Positions 1 through 15,700 are shown, numbered from the stretch's first letter. The stretch: DNA of 64,000 nt from Berberis thunbergii (GCA_003290165.1 QNQO01009187.1:186001-250000), one strand, 5' to 3'. Notes: a model not told the origin generated them from the letters alone. Program-made: numbers and translations.

Positions 1-174
1 ATATTATAAATGTTAACTGAATTTAAAATTTTAATTTATTTCTTTTTTTTTAATTTTCTAGACATGGTGCCCTCATAAATGCAATGGGTGCGAATAGGCA
101 CCCAAGTTTAGAACAAATTTCCCTCCCACCCGCACATACTGTTCATCGTGTTTCTTCTCCCCTGTGTATTGTTT

Positions 175-487
175 ATCGTCTTCCTCTGCATGCGTCCGAG
201 CAATCTGGTGGGTTTCTCCACCAAAAATCATCTCATTTTGTTTCCTTTGCTATTCTTATTCCTTCCCTCTCCCTTTTCGTTCTTTTTTCCGACCAAAATC
301 ATAGAAAATCAATAAGATAATTGCGTACTGTCATCTTTTCCTCATCCCCCTCCGCCTGCATTCGAGCAATCCGACTGGTTTCTTCGCCAAAAATCTTCTT
401 CTCTCTTCTTCCTTTCTATTCCTCTTCCCTCTCCATTACCGTTCTTTTTTCCGACCAAAATCAGAGAAAATCAGTAAGAGAATTCGA
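175..487. repeat. Imperfect tandem duplication, unit about 155 bp
   Basis: Two adjacent copies (about 175-325 and 335-487) share the order CGAGCAATC, a pyrimidine-rich tract, TTCTTTTTTCCGACCAAAATCA and AGAAAATCA. The short ORFs across it are pyrimidine-rich and resemble no known protein. It lies in ALA2 intron 18, the last intron in the window, whose downstream exon is beyond position 1. Confidence 0.6.
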
Positions 488-741
488 AAAAAATAAAAAA
501 TTTGGAGACACTTTGTAACATGAAGCCGCCACTTTGGGTGCTTCAGGCTTCGGTAAAAAAGTGCAAAAGACCATATCTTTTTGTGGATTCAGAGTAGCGG
601 TTTGGCTTTGACCGAAGTGAAGCGAGGTGTCATGGCTTGGCCTGACTTTTGGCTTTAAGCGGTGAAAAGCCATGGCTTTGACTACTCTGGTCAATATAAT
701 GACGTTATTGAACAATTGACAAAACTATTGAAACAACTTAC

Positions 742-3700
742 TTCCAATGCTATAGTCAGCTGCCCTTGCTGCCTGCAAGCCTTCTCTGCCACTGATGCCA
801 ACACCTATGTCAGCCTGTTGTATCATCCGTACATCATTTCCACCATCACCAATAGCTAATGTTCTGTAGTCACACAACTTCAACAGCTCTACAAGCTGCA
901 CATATAACCAAAGAAAAAGCACACACAATGAGTACTTGTTTGTTTGAAAGTATAAGTCATAAATATTGACATTACAATCACATTGTTGAATTAAGGATCT
1001 AACTCAACAATATGTAGCTAGGAATAAATCACGACTCGTCATCAAGAAAAGAAGAAAAAGAATAGTCAAGATTAGGTATAGAACCTGCCCATCAAACATC
1101 CCAGTTTCCTAACTCATTTCAGAAAGTTACAAAAATAAATCTCCTCAACCATCCATAAATAACAATAATTGATTCTTCACATACATTGGCACATACAGAG
1201 TGTAATCAAGATTATAATTTCCGAAATGCTAAACAGACTGATACGCATGTGTCACAGCTCTCTTTTAAAAAACGCACGATAGGTTTTGTGAAAAAAGTAA
1301 GTAGTCATATTTATTGCATATAGCATATAAATAATGACATTTAATCACTAAAAAAAACTAAAAAAACTAAAAAACTAGAGACAATAAGTAAAAATAGGTT
1401 AAAACATGCCATGGCGAACTGCGAATCATTACACAAAATCCTCACATTTCTATGAGATAACAGATTACTGAGGTGGGAATGTAGACATCCCCAAAAACTA
1501 ATACAATGGTTATATGAATCTCTAATTTGCCAAATTTCCTAGATCTTTCAGATTCATTTGTTAAACAAGAAGTGACTATATAGCTTAAGTTCAAATAAAA
1601 CTGACTGGGATAAAAAGGAAAAGAGAGAGAGAGAGAGAGAGAGATATGGGAGAGAGAGAAAATGTTCTCAGATTCAGGGACAGAGTTGATAATATTCTAA
1701 CCAGGCAACCACAATCAAGTTGTTCTAACCAAGGGTAAATTGGAAATAATAATCACAAGAATTATGATGATCTTGATATAACTAATTTGATATTTTCATC
1801 ATAATTGAATTTATCCACATTCACTGAATTTTATCAAACCAGAGACAAAACAAGGAGCAGATTTCAAGAGACCTGGAGCTCTATGATTTTGATGTAAATA
1901 TGCTGGAAATCAAATCATCCTAAAAACCACAAAAAATTAAAATTTCCAAGTAAGGTGCAGCGAACGACTAGTCCGACTGGTGATGGTTGAAATTTCAAGT
2001 AATGGAGTTCTTGAACCTGTGTAATGATCAAATCAACCTGACTGATTGAACTCAGAGTCTAGAGTTTGACGGTCAATCAAGCATTTTCCAAAAATGTTTC
2101 TGGGGGATTTTTTTCTCTCATTGGTTTCCTTCGTTCATCTTTTTTTAAAAGCTCAAAGTTTCTTGCAAAAAAATGCTATTAAAACTGCCACACACTTTCC
2201 ACATTTCACCTTCTCTTGTGAGTATGAAAGAACATGTCATTGACTGTGATGTGTTGTTGGGATTGTAGGGGGAACTCACTGAAGCAACCATTGTTCATTT
2301 TTCTACATGTGATTGATTATTTGCATTTTTGGATCGTCAATATTCATAATTCAATTAAGTAATTACCATCCAAAGCATTTTCGTCGTGTATGCTATCAGA
2401 GCCTTCTCCTTATATATTTTCTCCCTAATTAGTAATAAATTTTTTAACGAGAGAAAGAAGAGAATCGTATATGTTCGTGTTATAAGAATTTCCAATATTG
2501 TATTTCTCAAAGAACACCTTTCTAAATTCTAGTATTCGTACACCTTCTAAATTTTCAAATGCGTAACACTCCCCAATATCCCACATCATAATCTCACCTT
2601 AAGGTATTCAAGAGTTTTCCTTGAGAGAAATGTGAATATTAAAATATGCATATATTAAGTTTTCACCTCTTTGTGGTGTCTTCTTGTTTCTCTTCAAAGA
2701 ATTAATAAAAAGTATATACTCCAATTTCTATTTGGGTGCATTTTGCTTGTGAACGCTTACTTTTGAAATGTGTAAACAAAAGCTTTTAATAATTAGTGTC
2801 CAACAGTCCAACTAGTGTCCGACCCGGTCAACATTCACTACATCAAATGGGTAGTTTTGTAACAACTCCAAAACAATATCATTTTTGTGATGTAAAGTCC
2901 ACCAAACAATTTCAAGTCAAAACTAAATTCAGGCAAAATTTTGAAAAAACAATTTCACAAATAAGTTGATCCAATGGATCACCATAAATAGTATCACCAA
3001 CACTATATTATTCATGGTGATCCAATTATTGTATCACTTCATTTTGAAACTGTGTGAAATTGTTTGATAAACTATTACAGCACAACAGTGATATTTTTTG
3101 GGGGTTATTACAAACATGTCAATTTGGTGTAGTTATTTATAACACATTGACCAAGTGTCTGACATGTGTCCGAGGAGTGTCAACATCCAACAGTGTCCGA
3201 CAGGGACAATTTGGAATATTTATAGTGTTTGTGCTTTAGAGACCACTACAATCCAATCATTGACAATGAAGATGATGATGGGCTCAATGAGAATAACTCA
3301 ATCTTATTAGTTGTTTTTTGCCTTTTAGAGTTTCTTTTGAATCAATTCTTTTGGTGGCTAGGTGTTTACGCCATTCTAACTATTTAACTTACATGAGAGC
3401 CATGAGACTAATTAAAAAATGTTCAACTAGCACTGCAACAAGATTTTGATTTTAAAATAGACAACAATCATATTTTATATCACTGAAGTGAGTTATTTAG
3501 CCTTAATTGTTCTATTAGTGTTTAATCAAGAGTTTCTTTTCATATAGACAATGTTCATATGTCCCGACATTGGAAAGACTCTAATGACGTTTCAATGATT
3601 ATGAGTTTTTAGTCTAACCGAAAAGGATTTGACTCATGGATTTACAGACAGTGACTATTTGGCACAACTTACTCTTACCCACACCATCCATCTAATTTTT

Positions 3701-6700
3701 TTTCTCACACCATGCATTTTCTGTCTCACACCACTGATCTCTTCCACACCACCTATAAAAAGAAAAACCTAAATCTTTCTCCCCTTTCAAATTCAAAGCA
3801 ATGGAAAATTCCCTCTCCCCTCCCAAATTCCTTTACCACCCTTCTTCTTCCAACATCTTCTTCTCTGATCTTCGCCTTGTTTTTTGCATCTTCTTCTCTC
3901 ATTTCTCATTCCTTCCCATCCAGGGGCATCCCCAAAGCACCTCTCATCTTCTTCTCTTCTTCTCCACCTCAACTTTGTCGTCACCCTTCTCCCTGTCTTT
4001 TTTCTCCTTCCCCTCACGCACACTCTAGTTTTATTTTGCCCTCACGGCAGATCATGTGAGGATGGGCCCCACTCGCATGGGCCGCTACAATGGCAAAAAA
4101 ATTGACCTTCGCAAAGGTACATGCGAATTTGCGAGGGTCAAATTTTTTTGCCATTGCAGCGGCCCGTGCATGTGGGAACCCATCCTCACACGGTCCGCCG
4201 CAAGGGTGAAAATAAAAAAAAAGAGTGTGCACGAGTGGAAGGAGAAAAAGGAGAGGGAGAGTAGCGACGGTGGTTGTCACTCCATCTCCTCTATCTCTCG
4301 CTATCGCCGGTCGTCTCTCACCGTCCCTCGCAATCGATCGCCCCCTTTCTTATTACCCCTTCCAGGTTGTTCTTGTTCTTGAGAAAGAGAGGGTGAGAGA
4401 AGAAGATGAATAATGGTTTTTATGGGTGGTGTGGGAAAGAAGGTTAAATATATATATATATATTTAAAGGTGGTGTGGGTGAGAGTAACTTATGGTGCCA
4501 AATAGTCATTGCCTTAATATATTTTGAGTTTCTTTCTTTATTTGTTATTGTTTTCAGGTAACTTAAGTAACCTCAGGATTACAAGTTAAAATTATGAATG
4601 GTGCACAAATTAAATGACAGAATTTGTACCTGGGCTTTTTGGGATGGTGTCACACGACAGCAAATAGCAGTTCTTGATAATACTGCTAATTCGGTAAATG
4701 CTCTTCGATAATGTTTAAGTGCAATTTCCAGTGCCCAGCCATCAACGACAAAGGCCACATCCTGTTGTGAAATAATAACCTCAAGCAGATGTGATCTTTC
4801 TGAAACATTAAATTATAGCTAAGAGAAGCAATACATCAGGAATTGCAGTAGAGCATCTCAGACTCAGAGAGGATAACAGGGAGTTAAAAAAAACATTCAT
4901 TTTAAAATAAAAGGATGGAAACAATATACATTACAAAAAACGACTAGATATACCATTTATACAACAGTAATAGAAAGTGCAGCTTTTTCCAACCATGGAT
5001 ACAATTAGAAAGTTTTCCCAGAAAATTGCATGTTGCTGTATTTATAAATTGCATACAACACCTAGAGCTTCAAAGCAGCACAATTTTGCGCACTCTTGCA
5101 CTCAATCACAAAGGGGGGTATCGTATCTTTGCCAAATTATAATTTAACATTAGATCAAGATTCAAAAGTAGTGCCATTAAAAAAAACGTCACAGTTTCCA
5201 ATATGATTGTCCTCAGTAAGTAAGCAGCATCACCACACTACCATCACTCCCTAAACATTTGGTTTTGAAAATACTGGAATAGGACAACCTGATTTTATAC
5301 TGCTTGGCTAAATTTTTTATCAACTAGTCCTGACAATCCAATATGATAACAACTTCAATAATTATAATGGGTGGTTGCATTTTTTTATCAGGCAAAACAG
5401 AGCAATTATATATTAATAAAACAGCCTAAGTGACACAGACAAGAGGTACAACGATATAAGCTCTAAAAATTACATAGAAAATAGCCCACCCAATTATACA
5501 CCAAGGTATGAAACTCCACATTAGAGATTAGAGAGGATTCCCATACACGATCCAAATGCACCATAACACAGCCAGGAATACTCTTTTCCAAAGCCAAGCT
5601 CCTCAGAGAAGCATCCATCCCTGGACCAGCTAGAAGCCATGTGAAGGAAGCAGTCGGCGGAAAGAGGGATTGAGGACGGCTCTCCGCAAATGACTCTCCA
5701 AACTTCCATGGTGAAAGGGAGAGAAAAAAAACAAGTGATTAATGGTTCCTCATGAGATTCACAGCACATCTGTTAGGGAGTAACATGCTTGTCAATGGTG
5801 ATGATTCTCCCATGTCCTAGAGACCGAGAGAAGAAGTTGAGCCACAATGCTGCCCTTTGTGAGTGAGAGATAATTGTTTTGAATCTGTCTCTGGTAGAGT
5901 TACATCGACAAATGTCTTTCCAAAATGGAATTTTCTTACCATCACCAAGAATAAAAGAGATTTCCTTTTCAAAGTCATATTTTAGATTCAGTACAGCTCT
6001 GACCAAGCACAACCATAAGGGGCATTGCAGTCTTTAGTGCACCAACCTCTCTCCCCCCCCCCCCCCCCTCTCCCCTCCTGTTTTGGTTTGCAAACATACA
6101 TCCAACTAGATGAAAATCATAAGGGCTTTTGGAAAAATCAAATCCGGTCATATCGTGAATCATACGATTCAAGTTGGAATTCAAAACATAACGTAAAAAA
6201 AGTTTATCACATGTTATAAGTGTCAATATTTGGCTTTTCCACAACCATTCCCTTTTTGTTAATATGTGGCCCATTTTTATTTATTTAAGTTTTAATTAAT
6301 ATTAAGATATTATTTTTAAAATATTTAAAATTTGGTCTCAAGTATACATTTTCATAACCCCAACTAATGACCAATAAATATGAAAAGTTCGACCAAATTA
6401 TATTGAAATTTGGACCCAACTTGAAAGCCCTATTGAACTTGGGCGGTGCACCCAATGTTTCAAAAGTCGAGCTAATACCCATGTACTTCTTAGCCCTAAA
6501 AAGAAAACCCTAAAACTTATTATGGTGTTCACCATGTGATAAAACCCAACCGCCACCACTGGACATATAATGGAGAAGAAGAAGAAACATGCAATGAAGA
6601 AGAAGAAGAAGCATGGGTGATGGAAGGAAGGTACGCCTCCTTCGTCCTCTTTTTTTCTTCTTCCTTGTCAACCTACTAAAACCCTATAAAAATGAGCTTT

Positions 6701-9700
6701 CTACTCAAAAATAGGTTTGATTCCTTGCAGATTCGAGTTGTGCGAGTCAAAAAAATCGACATGATTCACGATACAACTCAAATCGAATCATGTGATTTGG
6801 ATGATTCGTGATTTGATGATGCGATATGAATCATATGAGCACGATCCGACTTGAGTAGCGACTCAAATAGTATGATTCCTACAATTTTAACAACAGTGGC
6901 ATCTGTGCTCCAAAGAAAATTTTTGCATTTTTTTTTTCAATTTCATTGGCATAAAGTTGGGCATGGTGCAACCGTGCAAGTGGGCATCATTAAAACTGTG
7001 ATTCTAGAAATAGTGTTCTTGATCAAGGTTGTTCTTCCTGCCTTTGCCTTTAAAATATAAATTTTTTCCAAACTGCAAGTTGGCTTCTAATTATGTCCCA
7101 AGTGAGTTACCAAACTGTTTTTTTCTTAGTATTCACCTAAAGGGATCCTCAAGTGCTTAGAAGGAAGAGTTCGCGCTTTGCAATTGAGAAGATCCGCCAT
7201 GGTGGAGAAGAGGAAAACATCACCCACTAGGAAAAGGGTAGTAAAACCTCAAAATTTTGAATTGATATTATTTCGTGTCAAACTGGGTGTTAGACTAGGT
7301 GAGTTCCACAATGAGTTGAAGATGGCGTACAAGTCGACAATCAGAATGTCCTTCCTCAATCAAAGATGTGAACACAAAGTACAACATAAATAAATTGAAG
7401 GATTTCAATTATGAAATTTATTTGAAAATAATTCAATTGAAAATCCTAGAGAAATTAACGTGATGGTTCTTTACAAGTGTCGACAAGATCAACCAATTAA
7501 AATTGGTCAATGATAGAGCTCGATCTGTTAAACAACAAGGTCAAGATAATGCTCGACTTATCAAGTAAATAACTCGGAAGTTGAGCTCGTCCAGTCAAGC
7601 TGATTTGAGCTCGATCTATTGGCAATAGACAGGTCGTGCAATCAAGACTAGTCGAGCATAATAAATTTTTAGCACACTTTATTTCTATTTAAACTCTTTT
7701 CTTCTTGGCTATTTTTCAACCCTATAATTAAGAGAGCCAAGGGATGTTGTAGGCACAACTTTGGAGTCAAAAAGCATCAAAGTATTTTGAGATCCTTTGA
7801 GCATCTTTTCTAATGAGCATAAACATGATTTTTCACAAGGCTTTCACATGTTAGACACTTCAAACATTCGTCCTCATCTTACTTGTGTGTATGCAAGTAG
7901 TGGTCGTGGTCTTGGTACGTTGTTGAGATCCTGGAGAAATATCATTGAAGCAAGCTTCCGTGTATAGAAGTTGGTTACAAGTGGATAACTCACTCACTGT
8001 GGAACCGTGTATGGTTTGATAAGTGCCTTGAGTGAACAATCTTGTAATCGTGATTTTGTTTCATCGTGGATATTTTCTCAGTGGATGTAGCTTATGGATT
8101 TGGTGTTTAAAACTCTACTATAAGTGAACCACTTTATATCATGTGTTTTTATTTCTTGCACTATATTCATCATTGTGTGATTTGCAAATAAAAGATTTAT
8201 TAGATCCATGTTCTAAATCCTTAAATCCTGAGCAATCTGAGTTCACAATTTCAGGTTTGTTTTGATGTTAATCCCCATGTCCAGACCACCACAAACCAGA
8301 GTAAAACAGATTTAGTTGCAGAAGCTTGAGCAAAGTCCAGGTCAAGAAGAAAAAAAGTATTATGTTATAATCTGCGTGTGAAGAATGGGGATAGAAATAT
8401 CCAATGCGCAAGCTCTAAAACCTTGAATAAGATTGCAGTGTTCTGGTCTGAGAATCATCTGAGTCAGAGCTTCAGCAACTATTGAAAAAATCATAGGAGG
8501 CCTAGGGTCACCTTATCTGATTCGTCTAGAGGCTCTAAAGAAGCCCTCAGGATTGTCATTAACCTTGACTAAGAAGGCAGCAGTAGAGAGAAGTGAGGCA
8601 ATCGACCTCCTCCATTTTTTTTTTTTAAAACACCATCCTCAGCAGCATGTAATCAATAAAGGACCAGGAGATAGTGTCAAAAGCGTTAGAGAAATCAACC
8701 TTACAGACAACCCCAGGCTGCTTAGACCTGAGAATTAGCATCCCCTTTTTTTTTTTTTTTTGACAAATTAAGACAGTGGAGTGGAGTGTGTGTGTGTGTG
8801 TGTGTGTGGAAGTATAGTTTTATTGGAAAAGAAAAATAGCAAACACAGTGAAGAGAAAAATGTGAAATCTGTGGCTCAAATGTTTCAGCCACCCAAGGGT
8901 ACTCTTGTAAAACCTGATTCAAAATAAAGAACAGCTTTTTAGTGGTAAAATAGCCTGCATAAAATCAGTTTTGTGTGTCTAACTTCCACAAGCCGTGAAA
9001 TATAAGCGCGTCATTCTCGGAACAGCAAAAAAAACTCTATTTTCCAGCCAAAGGGAGAGGAAGCTGCGGTACCTCGTGGTTGTCTTCTTCCATCGAAGAG
9101 AGTAGGTGAAAGAAGAAAGTGAGAAAGGTAGGGGCAGTTTCGTAGATGTTCTTCATTGTTGCTTGATAATCATTAAAGGGAGATAAAGAAGAGACTTAGG
9201 CTGTCTCCAGTTTGATCTTTCCTGATCATGTTGTAAGGTCTGTTGTTTGTTTCTGATATCAATAATACCAAAGGGAGAGTCGTTGTCTGTGGAGTAGGCT
9301 TGGGTCGTCGTCTAAGGGTTAAATCTCATTGACTCGTCCTCTATTGGATCCAAAAGACAGTTTCCAAATTGTAACCACAATCAACTGTGCTCTCCCAAAT
9401 ACAAGAGACTACACAGCCCAGTTGTACATACGAGTATGGCAGGTCCTTTAGAGGACCCCAAGTATGCCTTATTGCATTCATATCCAAAAATTATCCTTAA
9501 TTTCCATGAGACTTTTCCGTACTATAATGTGGTTTTTTCTTCAAATGTCCTATTTCTTTTTTCCCCATTTTTTCCAAAGAAAGATCATCTCCTCCATCAT
9601 ATCAAGTATAGATTCTGTTAAATACTCAAAATAATATTAAAAATCCTATAATAAGTACCAACTCCAACGACTGACAAGAAACTTCTAATTATCTGAACTC

Positions 9701-12700
9701 CTTCAAAGACTGACATAACACATCCTGTATCAGAGTTTAGACTTCCAAGGCTGTGGTTCAAAAAACTTACTGTCAGGTTTGTTGATCCTACTGCCATTCA
9801 CAGAGTAAAGGCGTACTATCTTGTTTGTGCTCACATGTTACAAACTTTCAGATTACATTGTTGAAATTAGCAATTAAAGTCAAAATGTAGATGAGTTATT
9901 AGAGGGATGGAGGTGGGGAGAAGGAAGAAAGATATTGACATGTGAAAGATGTCATATTTCTTTGAGCAATTGAGCCCTTTTTTTCTAGGCAAGCATGGGT
10001 GTTGGGGGACCCAACTCTAGTTACATTTCAAGCGAGATCTACGCTGCTACCTAAATCGATTCAAACTGGCAAATTCCGTCACCTCCATAAGTAAGATTTG
10101 AGGACGTTGAAGTTGTACCTTTGGTTCTGAAGTTGTAATCCTCATTGTAAGTAAGACTCTCTCTAAGCTTCTAGACACCTCCTCTTCTGTTTTTCCATTG
10201 ATCAATAGAAGTTGCCCTTTTGGTTCTGTCAAGTCAGAAGATCAGATAAAATACTCTGTGAGTGCTGACAAAGCAATTTAATAGGAGCAAGTAACTGAGA
10301 TCATCACAGAACTAGTTTTATTTTCCAGTATAACTTGAGTGAAACAAATTTCTACTCTAGATTTGCAAAACAAACAGTATACTCGAGAGCTTAAACTTGA
10401 CGACCACACAGTCACTTTTACCTAATACTTTTTTTTTTTTTGAGGGAGGAAGGAGGGGTCATATTTTGGAAGAATAAGGAGTGATGAGATATACCAGCAA
10501 AAATAGTAAATAGGAATAGAAACAATAGATAAAAGACACAGGTTTTGTAATCGTTTTGCCACATTGGGTTCGACCTGTTTGTGTTTTCTTATTTAGAGTT
10601 TAGGTTCTGACTCCATTTTTGTGACTAGATGGATTCAGAAAAGGGAGTGGATCTGATGAACAGGTTATCAGACAGATGAATACTAACTTCTTTGACAGAA
10701 AATAACCTGCCACAAAGTACCATATGAAACAACCTAAAAACATAATTTTGGCACAAAATGCACTGAAGGAAATAGAGTTATATCAGAAACATACAAATTG
10801 ACTTTTATAACAAGTTAACAGCTAATACATTTCACTCTGACTAATTAATTATACTTATTTTCTTTCCAATAAACATCTGAATTTGGTCTAATGTCACTTT
10901 TATTTATTCATTATTTTATTTTTGTGACAAACTTTCTGATTCGAGTAAAGTTCCAATGACAGGCAATGTCGATTTTTGTATCCCAGGCCAGAAAACTAAT
11001 CTTCATAATGTCGATTTTTTTTTTTTCATAAATTCTGGATTGACATTGTGAGCTTCATCTTCATCAGATAAAAATCTTGGTGGAGACGAATTTTTTTTCA
11101 ATAAACCTCTGTAGTTTCTCTGATTGTTGCTAATACTTGTTTCAACAACAAGTAGTTGTGTTCATTCAATTTGACAGATAGAGCATGAGTGAACATTACT
11201 GGTTTACACTCTGTAATGGTAGAATTGCTGAGAGATGCAGCATTTGAAGAGGTTGAATCCTCCATTATCACTACTGATTGAGAAGAAGAAAGGAAAAGGG
11301 GAAAGAGCAATGAGGTAGCTCTGATACCATGTTAATGTCTAAGAGAAGATAAGAGCAAGAATTTATTGTATTTCATTGTTCTAAAATGTTCATAATCTTC
11401 ATAAGTTTGTAGTTGTATCCTATCTTTCAGAATAGATAAAATATGTCCTGAATCTACCTGGGGAAATGAAGTTACACAAGAGGGCAATCTGTATGGCCGT
11501 ATTCTGCTTGTCACCAGTCAACATCCAAAAGTTGATTCCTGCCTTCCTCAGTGTCTCAATTGTTTCTGGAACTCCATCCTGAAAATTGGAAGCGAAGGGA
11601 GAGATATTAAGTTTTGTACATATAGAAGTGCCACAGCCTAACAGATTCTTCATGCAAATAGATTTCCACAAAATCCTGTTGTGTGGACACCAGTTCTCGT
11701 TTGTGGTTTTACCTGTAGGCGATCCTCTATAGCAGTAACTCCGAGGATTTCAAGATCGTGCTCCAATCTCTGGCTCACTTCTGCTAATCTCCACTAAACA
11801 AAAATTAAAAATAAAAAAATTTAAATTTTTAAATTTAAATTTTTTTTTATTTTTTTAAAAAACCCTAAATTAAATACATAAAAAGGAAGAAGAAATAAAT
11901 AACAATGAATTGCTTGTCCATACTTGCACAGAATATATAACAACATATTCAGAAAATTATTAAATGAAAGTATTTTCCTTTTTCTTTTATACATCATTTC
12001 ACTGTTTCTCTATGCTTTGTTCAAGTCAGAAAGTTTATGGAACTTTCTTCTATAATAACAGACGAACTTATGCTTTGTAGTGTACCCGTAGCAAGAAATT
12101 TTTCTCTACTGAACTATTTAACAAGCATGTGCTTCTGCTTGAGATTCTTGTGTGGTATAATAAGCACAGCAAGATCTATGCAAGCCACTGACGTAGAGTG
12201 AACACATGAAAAGCTGCAGCTCTTCACCACATGCGATTGTGTGTAGTCAAGGTATTTTTTTGTATAGTAATAATTTTTTCTTTTCCTGCATCATGAGTTA
12301 ACCTGTGTAGTCTGTTATTTTTATCTTTCCGAGCATGTTTGTTTGTTTTATCTTGCTGAATAATGGACTTGGTAACTTAATGAGCAGCAATCAATTTTTG
12401 GTCATGTCTTATTGCTCTCACTAAGAAAATCAATATCCAAGTGAAGTTGTGAGAATTTTATTCCCACTTTTTCTGCATGGTCACATGCTTTTTCTGTCTC
12501 AGAAGCAGTAGCAACAAACTGTACAAATAGCGCTAATGATGCACCTAAAAAAATTCCAGACTTGCAACTTCAAAATCCACTGCTAAGAATCTAATGCAAT
12601 AATGTATTAGCTCCATGAAAGTTCTAAAAGACTAAGCCTTTGTCCTAGAGTTCACAAATCACAACAAATAAATTAAAATCATTTAAATGTATTCCATTGT

Positions 12701-15700
12701 TTTATAAGCTATATGCCGTGCATTACCCTAGTCAACCACGAAAGGAAAATTGAAAAATATAAACTTAGTTAACTAAAAGGAACTCGTTGATCAAGAACGC
12801 TTTCAAATTCTACATAACTTCCACTCAATAAAATAGTTATGTTTTCAAACTACATCCAATGTGATGAATTCAGCAAGAGTTAAATGTATAAATTTCTCAT
12901 CCATAAGCAAAAACATCAAAGACACATAAATAGCTTGCAACACTTTTAAATTGCTAAGTACTGGCAAGATCATGCATCTTTACCTCCCTATCAACCAAGG
13001 TGCTGTTTGCCTCTTTAAACATCAAAGACCATTCGTGATACTCCTCTTCCTTCAACTCACGCCATGCCAAACATAAGGTACGAAGTCCCAACTGAGAATA
13101 CTGTTCAACAGCTTCAACGAAGACCCTTATTTGTTGTCCTATAGTAAGTTTGAGCATTAGCTAATGCATGGTAATTCAAAAAAAAAAAAAAAAAACACTC
13201 GACACAATGCTACACAAGCAACATGCATTATATCCAAAAGAAATATCAATGTTACATGAACTTGCAAGGATGAATTATCTACAAACTTTGATAGATAGAT
13301 AAAACCACGTAAACTGGTATGTTTTCATGAAAGGCACCAATAACATATTCCCAAGAATCCCTTTAATACAACAACCTATTAAATGAATATGAACCCAGCA
13401 ATTGACAACAGAATACCCACTTTTAGTGCTTAAGTCATTGAGTAACATCGTAACAGATTAGTGAAGAGTGAAGTAATTAGTGAAGTAAGTTTCACATAGA
13501 AACAGATAGAATGACTGGGAAAAAGTTGTGGTTAGTGCTGAGAATTACTTATTGACCCAGTGCGTCATAGACCTAATTTGCAACACAACCAGTACTTGTA
13601 CTTGCTATTATTTTAGTTTTTAAATTTTTAAACAGTAAATTAATCAGACTCGCAGTGTCACTCACCACTCATGCCTATATGAAAATGGGCAATGAGGCAA
13701 TGGGCAAAATATAGACAACCAATTAGTTAAAAAGGTCAAAATTATTTTTCTTATATTACAAGGATATGGACAAGACAAGTTCAAGAACAAATCACCATGT
13801 AAGTGCTTCCAATGCGAAGCGCTGCTAAATACAAGTGGTTCTCGTTGGAAGGAATCCCTTATTAACACAGTATTAAGTTGAGAGAGGTGAAGTACGGGAA
13901 GCAGAGATGGTGATACAACTCCAATCGGAGATAGAATCAGGAGAGGGATGAAGCGGGTTGGAGAAGACAGTCAAGACACCCTTTTAGGTGTAGATGTTCA
14001 AATCCTAACCTGTTTACGGGAATGTGCCTTAATGAATACCGGAAGGATGGCGGAAACCAAAGTCAGGTAACAACCATATAGGATAGCTTTCCTTGGAGCA
14101 TAAAAAGTGTATGGTTCCTTTGTCACTAGCAGGTCGTAAAACAACGTAATAGATCCTAATTTTCTGTATGAAAATTAGGGTAGACCCATGATGTCAAACA
14201 AAGGCTTACTATCTACATTATGAGCTCTGATAAGTCGCCCAAAAAAAATAAATCAACATGATTACCAGAAGATGCAAGAGGAAGAATTGCTTCATCTGCT
14301 CCTTTTGTGAAAAGAAAGATCTTTCCATTCTGCAAATCTTTTACTACCACCGACATTCTTTTCCTATCAGAAGTGAACTCTAGCGTATCCAAAACTTCAA
14401 ATTTTAATATTGAGGCATTGACGTTAACTTCTGCAAAATAGCATCAAAAAGGTAATTTATAGCTTCAAAACCTGATCTACTTCAAGTACCAAGAGAACGG
14501 CTCAGAGAGAATGGATCTTACCAAGAATATTTGCACTTTTATTGAAAAGGACCATATGCAAATGAGCAGCTGCATTAACAAGAGCATCCTCATCCTGGGA
14601 TTGCGCCTTGTAGGAGATTGCTCCACTTTTGCTACATAAGATGGATACAGAAAACATGATTCAGTGTTCAGCATGTTACACAAATACAAATACAGACGTA
14701 AAAGTTCACTGATGACGAGAAGATCACCTCTTTACTGGTATAACCGTATTGCAAATTGCCATAACTATAAGAAATCTGACAACATCTGGATCGCTAGTAC
14801 CGACAGCATCCAGAAGTTCCATATCTAAAGATCAAAAGTATAACAATGAAGGATACATCAATGGTAGACATGAAAAGAGTAACTCATATAGTGCAGGACA
14901 TCACTTATAAGACGATGACAAAGGCTTCAAACAAACATGGATGACAAGATGACCAAACTTAAATATGAAGCATGGCAGGTCCTAGCTAAAGATTTACTCT
15001 AGAGAAATACATAAGGTTTATATTCATCACTACTAATAATTATTATATAAGGTGCGATGTGTGGATTTGATATGCCTCATCCCATATATAAAACATATCA
15101 GAGACGTCGTCCACAGTTACATGAAGGATCTTCAAGTAGGCAGAAGCAGAAGCTCTCAGTAAGTGACAAGGCAGAGTTTCAGTAAGGAAGTCAATCAATC
15201 AGCAAGTCAGTAAGCCGCAAGCAGCAAGACAGATTAGAAGTTAGTATTCAGCCAGTTCTCAGGTGCTTGGCAAGGAATTCCAGATTACAACAGGAGTTGC
15301 TATGTTGACAATACAAGGGAAGAGCAGAGCAATGCACTGTGAGTGCAGTTACAATTCTGTTAATTGGCAATTGTAAGTTGTTAATTAGCAAGTGGCTGTT
15401 TTGTTTGCAAGTGAGCAAGTTGTTAATAGGCAATTATAATCTGTTACTTAACAAGTGGAGGGGTTGTTAGCAAGATGACAGGTTGTTACAACTCATTCTG
15501 CCAGTTGTTAGTCATTGTATTGCAATTAGGACTATATAAGGAGAATGTCAGTAGAAAGTATTCATTCATTGAATTCCTGTAAACTTTGTATAAGAGCTTA
15601 TGCTCTGAGGAGAGTTGGCTTCTCGAACAGCCTTTTATTCATATCAATACAATTTCAGTTCTATCCTGTTTCTACAAATCTATAAGATCAGATACTGGAA

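Noticed and set aside
3712..4413. Several overlapping 60-115-codon ORFs on both strands
   Set aside because: They mirror each other because the DNA is a palindromic foldback element. Their composition (Ser/Pro/Phe or Arg/Lys-rich) reflects the pyrimidine/purine arms.
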